A stretch of DNA of 62,569 nucleotides, from positions 1-62,569 of the forward strand of contig CAZSMK010000073.1 in NCBI GenBank assembly GCA_964608095.1, given 5' to 3'. The notes beneath the pieces were generated by a model. It made no database searches, was not told where the DNA came from, and saw only the letters and a list, made by a program, of their open reading frames with translations. Both the position numbers and the translations under genes were made by a program. The stretch is from CAZSMK01 sp964608095. Lineage in GTDB: Bacteria; Sumerlaeota; Sumerlaeia; MWCT01; JAGHBZ01. This document shows positions 1-10,074 of the stretch, piece by piece; within the stretch, counting starts at the first letter, position 1, and each line of letters opens with the position of its first letter.

Positions 1-200
1 GTATTCGTATCTGATGCTACGTTCCCGATTTCGCGAATCACGTGTGTTAATCTTCGAGTTGGCATAGTCTTCTTGACTTTTCGTTTAAACCACGCATAAT
101 AATCCCCCTGATTGTTGAGAGTTACGTAATTATCGTAGAAAATCCATATCGGAACAGATACTATAAAGATGGTATTTATAAGATAATTTCCCGTGAATAA

Positions 201-229
201 TTGACAAAGAGCAGAAATAGACATATAAA
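201..229 (+). promoter_or_regulatory. sigma-70-type promoter for the chimeric kinase gene
   Basis: A TTGACA hexamer at 201-206 and a TATAAA hexamer at 224-229 are separated by exactly 17 bases, close to the vegetative consensus. Transcription would start near 236, giving a leader of about 30 bases before the GTG start at 267. The first 200 bases of the window hold no gene I can support. Confidence 0.6.
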
Positions 230-266
230 GTATAAACTTTACAGAGTACTGAGAAGCGAGGGATAG

Positions 267-3200
267 GTGGCGGTTATTCTGTATACAAGAGAGGCTCTAA
301 GCTTCTGGGGGTGTCTGCTTTTAACAATACTCCTTTTATGCAATGTGGGCATGATCAGAGGCGAGGTCAACATTGATCATACCTGGTCTAAATCAACCGA
401 TCTTGTTGTGCCAAACGAACCACTGATTGATGATTTTAATTATGATTATAGTCCGGAGCTCATTCTCACAGATATAGAGGGTGGTATCAGGGTATATAAC
501 GCGGAGTCAGGGAATCTTCTCTGGAAAAAGCATTTCAAGCATGTCAAATTTACTCCTCCCGCTGGAGGGAATTTTCTCGGTACTTTTCGCCGTAACATCG
601 CCGTCGGTGGGTCGAATGGATTCGTATATATTTTTGACGGATTAAGCGGAAAAGAGATTCTTCGTTTCGATGTCGGTACTCATATCATCTATCAATTGAC
701 ACCGGTCCCGCTTGGATCTCTCGAGTACAATGATATCAAGGATGGGCTTGTCGTAATTGATATAACGGGTCGAGTGCATTTATACGAAATCGTGAACACT
801 GATTTTTCGCCGCGCGCAGTGGAGCAATGGTCAATCTTGACAGGCTCCAACGCATCGGCTCCTGCGTCTGTAGGCTATGTTACCGGAAGTCCTTTCGCCG
901 ATGTCGTCTTTGGCACTAATTCGGGCGATATCTGGGTCGTGAACGTAACGTACCGCGAGGGAAGATCGCCCCTGAAATTTACCAACCTCTCACGCCTTCC
1001 TCCCAGGGAGATGATTCTTCCGGTTAATGTAATCGACGACGAAAAAGAAGAACTTGTTTTCTGCGATGACGCCGGCAACCTCAACGCACTGAAATACCAC
1101 AATGGCTCCCTGACCTTTTTATGGCGAGAAGTGCCTATCTACGGTTCATCTATTACGCCGCCCATAGATGTCGATCTCAATCTCGACGGCAACAAGGAAA
1201 TCATTGTCGCGACAAATCAGACCTTGAACTGTTACCTGGGTTCATTGGGAGAAAATTGCTGGGCAAAACCATATAATGTTCTTTCAAACATTGTATCGGG
1301 CCCCGGACATTTTACGACCGAAGAAAACAAGTCCATGCTTTTTCTTATTGATGAACGACAGATGGCCCACTTTATCAATGTCGCGGATGGGAGTGCGTTC
1401 TCGGTTCAGAAATTGAAAAAAAATCATTTTATGCGCTCCCCCTTATTGGTGGATGCAGACGGGGATAGTCATCTGGATATTATCGGGCTGAGCGACGGCG
1501 GGAGACAAATAGTTTCATTAGCAACCGACATCGGAGTTGCGCAGAATGGCTTTTTCTGGGTATGTCGTGGAGGAAATCCCTATTTCAGCAGTGTACGTGA
1601 AGGACTCTATTGCAGGGAACGGCAAAAAGTCTATGAGCAAGCCACAGATTTCTTGATAGAAAAAGTCGAGAGAGCGGTCACCTCGTATGAACGCAAAGAA
1701 TGGGATGCAGCGGTAGAATCGGCGCGCGAAGCCCTGGAAGTCAATCCTCTTCATGAGAGGGCTCGAAAGATTTATCACCATGCCTGGATCAGAGATAACA
1801 TCGTTATTCTCATCCTGGGTTCCGTGTTCTTAATCGCTATAGTAGGTTTCCTTGCCTTCATTATAATTCGATATTTCAGGAGACGTTCATTGGTGCGCCG
1901 CGCTTTACAGTTGATCGCGCAGGATAAGTCACGGGATGCAATTCCTTTATTGCGTCAACTGTTGCGGGCTGAGCCCACTGATAAACATATCGCCACCATA
2001 ATGGCTAAAGAATTAATAAAGATCGCCGATTTTTCTCCTGAAAATATCCATGTCTTTGAACTTGCCTTTATCAGCAACAACCAGGATAAACATATTCTAC
2101 AAGCGCTTGCCACGGTGTACAAGAATGCGGCTCGACGCGACCAGAAGGCGCTCGATATCTATATACGAGCGTATGAATATGTCCAGAAAGATCCTCAATT
2201 CGCGTTCACCATAGCCTCTATTTATCGTGAGATGGGCGATCTGGAAAAAACCGCTCACTTCTTGAGAGATGCTATCCGGCAAGGAATGGAAACACACAAT
2301 ATTTTCGAAATGCTCGCTGATGTATATCTCGAACTTGGCTTTACAGAACCCAAGGCTATTCGCATCTTTGAAAACGTCTATGATAAATATAAAAGCAAAC
2401 CGGAATTTTTGAAAGCCCTTTGTGTCGCATATAAGAAGGGCAAGAGGGTGGATAAATCCGCAAGAAATGTTTACGAAAGGGTTTTAACACACGACCCCAC
2501 ATTCTTGCCTGCACTTATTCAGATGGCAAAAATCTTTATCCAGGAAAACAATCTTAAAGAAGCCGAAAAAGCAGCTGAATCCATCCTCTCTCTTCAACCT
2601 GATAACAGCGAGGGATTCTTGCTTTTAAGCCAATGTTATCTTCTATCGGAACGTCGTGACGTGACCGCAATACAAACCTTTGAACAGACCCTGCACTATT
2701 ATCCCGACAATGAGGAGATTCTCCGCGAACTCTCACATAGATACTGGAAAGAGGGGCGTTTGGACAAAGAGGCGCGGGATATTTACCTCAGGGCATATAA
2801 ACATCACAAGAACGATCCGGACATCCTTTTTGCCATGGCAAAAAGCCAGGAGAATGTAGAACACCCGGAATTGGTTACCGACGTAATCGAGCGATTAATA
2901 AAGATGCGTCTTGCCTTACCTGAACATTATCAAGTCCTCGCCAAAGCCTATAAAAAGCTTTATGTAACGGAACCGAAAGCAATAGAGGTGTACCGCCGTG
3001 TGCTTTCCCTCGAGGGCGAAGACTTTTCGTTCCTCGAGTTGCTTGCCGATGCGTACCTGGAACAGGATTGCGTCAATGAGGTTTCCATTGCTGTATATGA
3101 AAAAGTTGTGCGGCATAATCCGAAATTGATAAAGATCGCCCGACAACTTGCAAAATCTTATATAGAGAACCGCCTTTATGAACAATGTCTTACGTTTACC

Positions 3201-5117
3201 TCCTCTATGTTGAAAATGTACCCCGGTGAAAAACAACTTCTCCATTATAAGGCACAAGCAAGCTTGCTCCATAACGAGATTGATCAAGCTATCCGCCAGT
3301 ATGAGGAGATTCTGAAGACCAATCCGCAGGATGCTCTTGCACATTTGAACCTGGCATTAGCCTTTGCACGAAAAGGTCGAACCGATGACGATGCTGCGAA
3401 TCAGTATGAACGGGCGCTTGCAGAACATCCTGATAACTTCGAGCTGCTTCGTATCCGAGCGCGGGTCTATGCCGAACGACACCACTTTGAGAAGACAATA
3501 GATGATCTCAAAAGCGCATTGAATAAAGAGCCCCGGTTTATCTCGAAAATTATATCCGATTGTCGCGATATTGTGAGGAAATATCCGAATGCAGACCCGT
3601 TGCGATGGTTCTTGCTCGAGCTTCTCATGAAGGAGGGACGCCTTCGCGAATCACTCAAAGAGCTCGACATCATTTTCGAGCACGAACCTGAAAAGATCGA
3701 TCAAATACTAAAGGCATATAAGCACATCCTTTCAAAGGATCCGGACAATGTTATGGGTCATCTCAAGCGCGGTATGATGCTGAAAGTCAAAGGAGATTTT
3801 GAAAAGGCATTGCAGGAAATGGAAAAAGCCTATGACCTGAAACCAAACGATGCCGATGTGCAAACCGAGATTGCAGAACTATATGAGCTCATCCTAAGGG
3901 AGACAGAAAATAACGAAATCCGGTTTAAACTGGGGAAGGTCTCTTACGTAATGGGAGACTATGACCGAGCCATTGGGTGTTTTCAAAAAAGCTCGCAGGA
4001 TTTCAGGTGGGAAGGCGATTCCCTCAAGATGCTGGGACGTTGTTTCGTTGCGAAAGGGATGCTTGACCTCGCCCTTCAAGAGTTCAAAAAACTTGTCGTG
4101 GATGATGAGCTTAAAGAGCTGCTTTACGATCTTGCGCAACGTTACGAGATGAAAAAGGACCTGGTAGGAGCCAAAACTGTATATAAACATCTTTTCGCCG
4201 CGGATATAGATTATAAAGACGTGAGGCAGAAATTCGAGATGTTTGCGGGGTCTACATCAGACCCGTTGGTTTTCGAGAAAACGACTATTTTGAACACGTT
4301 GAGCGAAAAAGCCAAGCGCCGGTACGAACTCCTCGAAGAGGTGGGACGTGGTGCGATGGGTATAGTATATCGCGCCCGCGATAACGAGCTCGAGGAAATA
4401 GTGGCGCTCAAAATTTTACCCGACAATCTATCCAACAATCCCGACGCCCTTGCCCGCTTCAAACAGGAGGCGCGCTCAGCTCGGCGTCTTTCTCATCCCA
4501 ATATCGTTCGCATCCATGATATCGGCGAAGAATTGGGGAGAAAATACATCTCCATGGAGTTTGTCGAAGGTATCGATTTGAAACACATGATTAAAAAAAG
4601 GGACTTCGCCTGGGAGACCGCAATCAGGTTAGGCTACCAGATCACGGACGCACTCGCGTATGCCCATTCCATAGGAATAATACATAGAGACATAAAACCT
4701 GCCAATATAATGATCACAAAAGAAGGATTGGTGAAGATTACGGATTTTGGCATAGCCAAGGTAATGGAGTCGACCGAGGTAACGCTTGCAGGTTCAGTGC
4801 TCGGAACGCCCCTTTACATGTCGCCGGAGCAGGTGCAGGGAATTCCCGTCGATCATCGCGCCGATATATATTCGTTGGGCGTCCTGCTGTACGAGATCAT
4901 ACGTGGACGACCGCCCTTTTTTGAGGGCGATCTGGCATATCAGCATCTCCATGTGCAGCCGGAAATCCTTACTGAAATACCAGAAGATATTTCGAATGTG
5001 ATCATGCGGTGTCTCAGGAAGAAGAGAGAGGAGCGATGGAAAGATACGCTTGCACTCCGTGCGGAGTTCGAACGAATTGCCTTGAATCATAAAATGGACC
5101 TGAGTCCCTCTCTTTGA
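267..5117 (+). CDS. Transmembrane beta-propeller / TPR / Ser-Thr protein kinase chimera
   Basis: A 1616-residue protein with a GTG start placed by the upstream promoter and a purine-rich GCGAGGGA stretch. An N-terminal signal-anchor-like segment (about 10-32) is followed by FG-GAP/PQQ-like propeller repeats with Asp-rich loops such as DVDLNLDGNKE. A hydrophobic helix lies at about 512-537 with an RRR cluster on its C-terminal side. Many TPR-like helical repeats follow to about 1330, then a Hanks-type kinase at about 1352-1610. The kinase has the glycine loop (GRGAMG from 1360), Lys1382, HRD 1473-1475, DFG from 1493 and GTPLYMSPEQ, so it should be active. The positive-inside rule puts the propeller outside and the TPR-kinase part inside. 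It is likely a receptor kinase; the ligand and substrate are unknown. It converges on the C25 protease gene, 27 bases away. Confidence 0.9.
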   Translation: MAVILYTREALSFWGCLLLTILLLCNVGMIRGEVNIDHTWSKSTDLVVPNEPLIDDFNYDYSPELILTDIEGGIRVYNAESGNLLWKKHFKHVKFTPPAGGNFLGTFRRNIAVGGSNGFVYIFDGLSGKEILRFDVGTHIIYQLTPVPLGSLEYNDIKDGLVVIDITGRVHLYEIVNTDFSPRAVEQWSILTGSNASAPASVGYVTGSPFADVVFGTNSGDIWVVNVTYREGRSPLKFTNLSRLPPREMILPVNVIDDEKEELVFCDDAGNLNALKYHNGSLTFLWREVPIYGSSITPPIDVDLNLDGNKEIIVATNQTLNCYLGSLGENCWAKPYNVLSNIVSGPGHFTTEENKSMLFLIDERQMAHFINVADGSAFSVQKLKKNHFMRSPLLVDADGDSHLDIIGLSDGGRQIVSLATDIGVAQNGFFWVCRGGNPYFSSVREGLYCRERQKVYEQATDFLIEKVERAVTSYERKEWDAAVESAREALEVNPLHERARKIYHHAWIRDNIVILILGSVFLIAIVGFLAFIIIRYFRRRSLVRRALQLIAQDKSRDAIPLLRQLLRAEPTDKHIATIMAKELIKIADFSPENIHVFELAFISNNQDKHILQALATVYKNAARRDQKALDIYIRAYEYVQKDPQFAFTIASIYREMGDLEKTAHFLRDAIRQGMETHNIFEMLADVYLELGFTEPKAIRIFENVYDKYKSKPEFLKALCVAYKKGKRVDKSARNVYERVLTHDPTFLPALIQMAKIFIQENNLKEAEKAAESILSLQPDNSEGFLLLSQCYLLSERRDVTAIQTFEQTLHYYPDNEEILRELSHRYWKEGRLDKEARDIYLRAYKHHKNDPDILFAMAKSQENVEHPELVTDVIERLIKMRLALPEHYQVLAKAYKKLYVTEPKAIEVYRRVLSLEGEDFSFLELLADAYLEQDCVNEVSIAVYEKVVRHNPKLIKIARQLAKSYIENRLYEQCLTFTSSMLKMYPGEKQLLHYKAQASLLHNEIDQAIRQYEEILKTNPQDALAHLNLALAFARKGRTDDDAANQYERALAEHPDNFELLRIRARVYAERHHFEKTIDDLKSALNKEPRFISKIISDCRDIVRKYPNADPLRWFLLELLMKEGRLRESLKELDIIFEHEPEKIDQILKAYKHILSKDPDNVMGHLKRGMMLKVKGDFEKALQEMEKAYDLKPNDADVQTEIAELYELILRETENNEIRFKLGKVSYVMGDYDRAIGCFQKSSQDFRWEGDSLKMLGRCFVAKGMLDLALQEFKKLVVDDELKELLYDLAQRYEMKKDLVGAKTVYKHLFAADIDYKDVRQKFEMFAGSTSDPLVFEKTTILNTLSEKAKRRYELLEEVGRGAMGIVYRARDNELEEIVALKILPDNLSNNPDALARFKQEARSARRLSHPNIVRIHDIGEELGRKYISMEFVEGIDLKHMIKKRDFAWETAIRLGYQITDALAYAHSIGIIHRDIKPANIMITKEGLVKITDFGIAKVMESTEVTLAGSVLGTPLYMSPEQVQGIPVDHRADIYSLGVLLYEIIRGRPPFFEGDLAYQHLHVQPEILTEIPEDISNVIMRCLRKKREERWKDTLALRAEFERIALNHKMDLSPSL

Positions 5118-5144
5118 TTGAATATCGCGAGAACCGGTAATGAA

Positions 5145-8100
5145 CTATTCGATTTTCTCAGCCTCTTCCGGAGTCAACACGCTGGAGATACGCTGAAGAC
5201 TTCCTTTGAGGAAGATTCTATAGGTGGGTCGCACTTTTCGATGAACTTCCTCGGGTTTTATTTGCCATTCTATTTCTACAACTTCTTTACTTTCTGCGGG
5301 AATCAAGGGTATATACTTTTTTCCGATCAACTCCTCGGGGATTTGCTGTTCGCCTTTGAAAAATTCCACAAAGATGCCGCGTGCATCGGTCTCGCCGATA
5401 TTTTTAACCACTGCCTGGAGTGTCAGGATTCCTTCTCGTTTCTCCTCCGGCGTTTGCGGCTTCAAGAAAATCCCCCCCGGTCTGATGATGGCTTTCTTTT
5501 TTACATACAATACCTTCGAGGCGCTATTATTTCCCTCGTCGCTCTCAACTATAGTATCCCTGTCATCAAGCCTAACCCAGATTGTATTGTCACCTTGATT
5601 TTTAACCGGGTCCCAACGTAGTCTCACGGTAGTTTTTGAATCAGGGGCAAGAAAAGGAATCAACTCCTTTGCCTGGTCATTGACATAATTCACCAGAATT
5701 TTACCACCCTCCTGCGGGTCATCATTATAGGCAGCCACCAGAAGATTTCTTGCGGGTGCATTTCCCCGATTACGAACCGTAACATCGATAAAGACGGTAA
5801 AGCCCTCGGTTGGTCTCGGGTCAGGAAATGAAATATCGTCGGGCGATATAACAAGGTCGGCAAGACTCCGGTGGATATCGCTGAACACAATCTTATTATT
5901 GTCAGGATTAGAATCCTTAATACTCTCAGGAAAAACGCCAGCGACAAGGCTAAGGTCTTCAAGGCTTTCGATGGAATCGAACGTAGCCCTGAGCGTCGCC
6001 TTTGCCGATTCACCATTCCTAAAGAGCGATTCATTATACTCGCCCTGGGCAATGAGCCTTCCCTCTTTTCCATGAAGCGTTAAGATAACCTTGTCGAAAG
6101 AATCATCCCCGAGATTATAAATCTCTCCTTTCAAATAGAGAATAATGGAACTCTTTTTTTCTCTTCGTAGTTCAAGGTCCATGGTGTCCGATAACAGGAC
6201 AATATCAGGCGCGTCGGATTCAGTCCCGGAAACAGGTATCGCGATAACTCGCTCGCTCATTGATTCGATAGTAGGCTCTGGAGGAGTAGTATATTCCTTG
6301 ATACGCGTTTTAAAAAGATTCAATCCCTCGTCCGGATTTACATCAAACGGAATCTCTTCCTTTGATTGTGGGGCAAACGTTTTCGTGACCTCGTAGATGG
6401 AACGCCAGGTATCGTCCTCACGTTTCAACAATTCAAGGGTATCTTTGATTGTAAGGAAGCCGGGATTATGTATGGTGGCGACCAGTGTTGTTGTGTTAGC
6501 TCCCGGTTGAATACTGGAATTGTTCCGGGATACAAGGTCTATGAGATCGAGGTAAGGCTCGTCAATCCAGAAGGTCGCCTTACCCAGCGCTTCCCGTGGA
6601 GAATCTCCACTGCTGAAACAATAGGCATGGAGAGTCCATTCACCACGCGCTGAATCATTCGGCAATATAAAATCAAGAGATAGTTCTGAATTGGTAATGC
6701 CCCTATCGGTTGGAGGAATAATCACCTTATTGTGCGGGTTCGTGACCCAAAAGATCACGGAACCTTTATCGATTTCGGGAGTTGTTGCGTGTGCCTTGAA
6801 GGACATAGCGCTCGTTTTTTCTTGTTCCTGCGGGGTGATGGACATGTCAAAAAGTGTATCCGGTATCTTTAACTTCATTGAAGGATCACCGAGAAGAATA
6901 TACATCTTCACCATATCCGGATTCGCATCGGTGAGCAGATAATGATAATGACTCGCAACTATTACATCGCCGATTCTTCGAAATCCTTGTTGAAACAGCG
7001 CATTACGCAAACTTTTGGATAGCTGTTTATGATGGCTCGTAAAGCCGGGTCCCGCCGGCACATAAAGCCCAATCGCTCCACCATTCGGCACCCTCATGAA
7101 GTCTTCGCTGATGCATATATTCCACTTAGGCACAGGATAATCAATAGCGCCACTGTTACATGCCATATTGATAATAAAGGGGAGCTTATTACCGTTCCGG
7201 AGGTTCAAGTTATCGCTGTTATCGGAATCGCCGCCAAACCAGATGCGTTCATCCGTCCAGATATTGGGCGAGCCATGGCCGTAAAAGGTGAGCAAGACTA
7301 CGCCTTCATCTATTGCTTCCTTAATAGCGGTGGTGGCGACAGTGCTGACCTTCGCTTTTTCTTCTTCAACGAATTTTTCCGGGAGATAGAAATTATCTTC
7401 CCATGGTAATTTGTCCAGATAGATAGTCTTTGAGCCGAAATGACGGGGAGTATCTTCGAGGCGAAGCTCTTCGCACTGAATATCGAAACCTCCATTATCC
7501 GCAACATACCCCAACATAGAATGCCAGAGACCCGGCTCTTCCGATGTTTCATAGGTGATAATCTTATCGATTACGGTTTCAGCGTCTTTCAGATTGTTAA
7601 CCGATAGACGACCTATTATCAAATCATCAAAATCATCTTCACCACACAGCGCCGTAAACCAATGATCCGAAGCCCATTCTTCGTCCTGTCTCTTGCGCTC
7701 TATGGTATAGGTAGGGATGTAATTAATGACGTCGTTGCGAGCCAGACGAAGGTAATCGCTTGTCGAGTCGCCGATAAGGAGCACATATTCCGGTTGGGGT
7801 GGGGGCCACTCGGTCAGGGCATGATACAAAAACGTCTTAATAGGTATCGGCGATTCAACCCCGAAGCCAAACTCGTCATAGATAGATTCCACGTCGACTA
7901 ACAAACAGGAGAAACCCTGTCGCCGCTTGAGTTCAACGATTCGGTTCGCCTCATCCAGGAAATTCTCGTGTGAAATGATAATATACTCATAACCATGTGG
8001 TTGAGTGCTCAGGTCAGCGAATTTATGTTGTTTGAGATCATGGATAGGTGGGAGCGCATTTATGTCATAAAAGTGGAACGTCCTATCGGTTCGAAAGGGA

Positions 8101-9761
8101 AGGTGAAGGGAAATAGTGCCATCGTTTTTTGCAGAATCAAGCCATAAAAGGCGAACGATTCCACCGTTCATAACGGTGAAACCTGCCACCGGCGTCAGGG
8201 GATTGAAACCCTTTATCTGCACATCGATCACTTCTGTGGTCGCGGTATCGGCGCCTCGAGTATTCGAGAAATCTATCACGAGAGAGCCATCCTGCGCTTC
8301 AATCCTTCGTGGATATGTAAACTCTACATAGTCAAGATACACTCCGCTTCCATTATCTTCCGCTTCTTCTTCATGCATTATTGATATTGATATCTCGTTG
8401 TCTTTCGCTTTGAACACATGGTTTGGAATTCCCAGCTCTTTAACATCATCATTCATATTTGAAATCTGGAATTCCGGGAACGTATAATCGTTAAATTTAA
8501 GATGAAACCTATGGGAGGTTTTGTGTGCAGGAGGTTCGAGATAGAAGCTGAATCGGATGCGCGATTCTCCGGGTGTTCGCTCAGCCAGAACAGGAAGGTC
8601 AAATCTCTTTACAATCGGTTCATCGAGAGGTATCTCGTCATCAACCCAGCGCATACCCTTAATTGCAAGGAAATTCCCTTGATGTATTTTAAGTTCTTGA
8701 TCGTCTTCCACGCGTTTTCCGGCGATAAAAAAGCCGGGAGCGCGTGGTTGCTCGCCGCTATGCGGCTCATAGTCGTCCTTCTCGAACGCTTTTATTTTTT
8801 GTCGGGGCGGCTGATCGATTTCAAACCTCACCCAGTAAACATTTTCAGGACTGAACCGGGTATCTGATTTGCGGGCATAAAAAATCACTCGGTCTTCAGG
8901 GCTGAATGTGGGTAAAAATCCCCCGATAATAAGGTGTGGAACTTCTTCTCCTTTATTGAATATGGTTATATTGCTCGGATGAATCCTGTCCGGATCGATG
9001 GTGTTCGTTTGAAGCGTGTCGTAATCAACCTGATAAAACCCGGGGTGGGAGATACTCAGCTTAGCCCAATAAATGTGAGGTCTTACGGTTTCTTCAAAAA
9101 GAGTCTCGTGCCACGCCATGTCGGCTTTCTTGACATCAACAGGAGGTGACTCTGCAGCAAAATCCGCATAATCCTCGTAGTTCAAAATCATTAACCTTGC
9201 GAGTTTGCCGAATCCCCTACCCTCATCTTCGAATGCCGAATCTCTTACATTCCGTTCACTCTTGTATGCTGGAAAAATAAGCGAAGCCCGCAGACTCTTA
9301 AACCGGTATCGCAAAGGAACAACAACGAATTCTTTTTTGATGGAAACCTTAACCATGCGATTGAAACGCATATACCCAAGGTCTTCGATAGTATAGGTTT
9401 TATGGAGGCTGGTGTGCAGTTTATGCTCATCAATCGGGGTCTGATTCCCGGTTTGTATAGTATCCTGAACAGGTTCAAATTCATAATCGAGGAATTCGAG
9501 AGACACATCGCCGCGGGGTGGCACAAAAAATAAAAGGTCGGCGCTTTTATCGACGGATGAGAAGTCTACGGAAAAGACAATGTTAGAGGGCGTGGATTTA
9601 AGGTGCGAGGCGGGATATTCCGGGGTTCGCTCCAGCCCCGGAGGAACCGCTCTCTGGAGAATCGCACAGCTGCTCACTATACTGCAAAGCAAAACCGATA
9701 GTATAATGACTTTGCTGAAGTTCAATCTCCTGCCTATTATTTTTTTTATATACGATTTCAA
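5145..9761 (-). CDS. Gingipain-like (C25) cysteine protease lipoprotein with CARDB repeats
   Basis: A 1538-residue exported protein. The N-terminus has a basic stretch, a hydrophobic core and a VSSC lipobox, so it is probably a lipoprotein. A jelly-roll-like N-terminal half precedes a C25 peptidase domain at roughly 600-980. The domain shows the family's catalytic pair: His829 in FYGHGSP and Cys868 in INMACNSG. The C-terminal third holds immunoglobulin-like CARDB modules (for example ADLVISPDDISF and the repeated VRNRGNAPA-type strands), normally adhesion or cell-surface spacers. The most upstream start is TTG at 9761, only 6 bases after the preceding gene, with no clear ribosome site, so the start is uncertain. 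It is the last gene of the ndk operon. Family assignment is firm; the substrate is unknown. Confidence 0.85.
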   Translation of the reverse strand: MKSYIKKIIGRRLNFSKVIILSVLLCSIVSSCAILQRAVPPGLERTPEYPASHLKSTPSNIVFSVDFSSVDKSADLLFFVPPRGDVSLEFLDYEFEPVQDTIQTGNQTPIDEHKLHTSLHKTYTIEDLGYMRFNRMVKVSIKKEFVVVPLRYRFKSLRASLIFPAYKSERNVRDSAFEDEGRGFGKLARLMILNYEDYADFAAESPPVDVKKADMAWHETLFEETVRPHIYWAKLSISHPGFYQVDYDTLQTNTIDPDRIHPSNITIFNKGEEVPHLIIGGFLPTFSPEDRVIFYARKSDTRFSPENVYWVRFEIDQPPRQKIKAFEKDDYEPHSGEQPRAPGFFIAGKRVEDDQELKIHQGNFLAIKGMRWVDDEIPLDEPIVKRFDLPVLAERTPGESRIRFSFYLEPPAHKTSHRFHLKFNDYTFPEFQISNMNDDVKELGIPNHVFKAKDNEISISIMHEEEAEDNGSGVYLDYVEFTYPRRIEAQDGSLVIDFSNTRGADTATTEVIDVQIKGFNPLTPVAGFTVMNGGIVRLLWLDSAKNDGTISLHLPFRTDRTFHFYDINALPPIHDLKQHKFADLSTQPHGYEYIIISHENFLDEANRIVELKRRQGFSCLLVDVESIYDEFGFGVESPIPIKTFLYHALTEWPPPQPEYVLLIGDSTSDYLRLARNDVINYIPTYTIERKRQDEEWASDHWFTALCGEDDFDDLIIGRLSVNNLKDAETVIDKIITYETSEEPGLWHSMLGYVADNGGFDIQCEELRLEDTPRHFGSKTIYLDKLPWEDNFYLPEKFVEEEKAKVSTVATTAIKEAIDEGVVLLTFYGHGSPNIWTDERIWFGGDSDNSDNLNLRNGNKLPFIINMACNSGAIDYPVPKWNICISEDFMRVPNGGAIGLYVPAGPGFTSHHKQLSKSLRNALFQQGFRRIGDVIVASHYHYLLTDANPDMVKMYILLGDPSMKLKIPDTLFDMSITPQEQEKTSAMSFKAHATTPEIDKGSVIFWVTNPHNKVIIPPTDRGITNSELSLDFILPNDSARGEWTLHAYCFSSGDSPREALGKATFWIDEPYLDLIDLVSRNNSSIQPGANTTTLVATIHNPGFLTIKDTLELLKREDDTWRSIYEVTKTFAPQSKEEIPFDVNPDEGLNLFKTRIKEYTTPPEPTIESMSERVIAIPVSGTESDAPDIVLLSDTMDLELRREKKSSIILYLKGEIYNLGDDSFDKVILTLHGKEGRLIAQGEYNESLFRNGESAKATLRATFDSIESLEDLSLVAGVFPESIKDSNPDNNKIVFSDIHRSLADLVISPDDISFPDPRPTEGFTVFIDVTVRNRGNAPARNLLVAAYNDDPQEGGKILVNYVNDQAKELIPFLAPDSKTTVRLRWDPVKNQGDNTIWVRLDDRDTIVESDEGNNSASKVLYVKKKAIIRPGGIFLKPQTPEEKREGILTLQAVVKNIGETDARGIFVEFFKGEQQIPEELIGKKYIPLIPAESKEVVEIEWQIKPEEVHRKVRPTYRIFLKGSLQRISSVLTPEEAEKIE

Positions 9762-9767
9762 TGTTAC

Positions 9768-10070
9768 TCAATCGTCCCGGAATAACTTATCCCATTTTTT
9801 CCGGGCATCGTCTTCACGAGATGTCTGCTTACCCCCGCTTCCACCCTTCTTACCTTCAGAGAGTATAAACCACTCGCAGAAATTCGCCCGTTCCTTGTCG
9901 CCCACATACTCTGATTCAGGGATATGGCACTGGTTATGTGCGTGTGGATCATAATATTGACAATTACGACAGCAGCGTACCATGGCACCGCATTTCGGAC
10001 AAATGTCGGAGCGGGATGGTTTTGCCGCGCCTGTCCATTCCTCCCCACAACGGTAACAAAAGTGTGACAT
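9768..10070 (-). CDS. Small zinc-ribbon protein
   Basis: A 100-residue soluble protein with three cysteine clusters: CYRC near the N-terminus, CPKC about 20 residues later, then CRNCQYYDP and a further Cys/His set (QCHIP, NFCEWF). These fit two zinc-binding modules. The C-terminal tail is Gly/Lys/Asp-rich and probably disordered. Small ribbon proteins with the CRNC-x-YYDP-x-CHIPE pattern occur in many bacteria without known function. Start is ATG at 10070, with AAGG just upstream, 4 bases after coaX. It sits between coaX and the protease gene in one operon. I infer a metal-binding role only. Confidence 0.75.
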   Translation of the reverse strand: MSHFCYRCGEEWTGAAKPSRSDICPKCGAMVRCCRNCQYYDPHAHNQCHIPESEYVGDKERANFCEWFILSEGKKGGSGGKQTSREDDARKKWDKLFRDD

Positions 10071-10074
10071 ACCC

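Noticed and set aside
5118..5621. Plus-strand frame after the kinase gene
   Set aside because: It lies opposite the C-terminal CARDB region of the protease gene and has no motif or ribosome site of its own.
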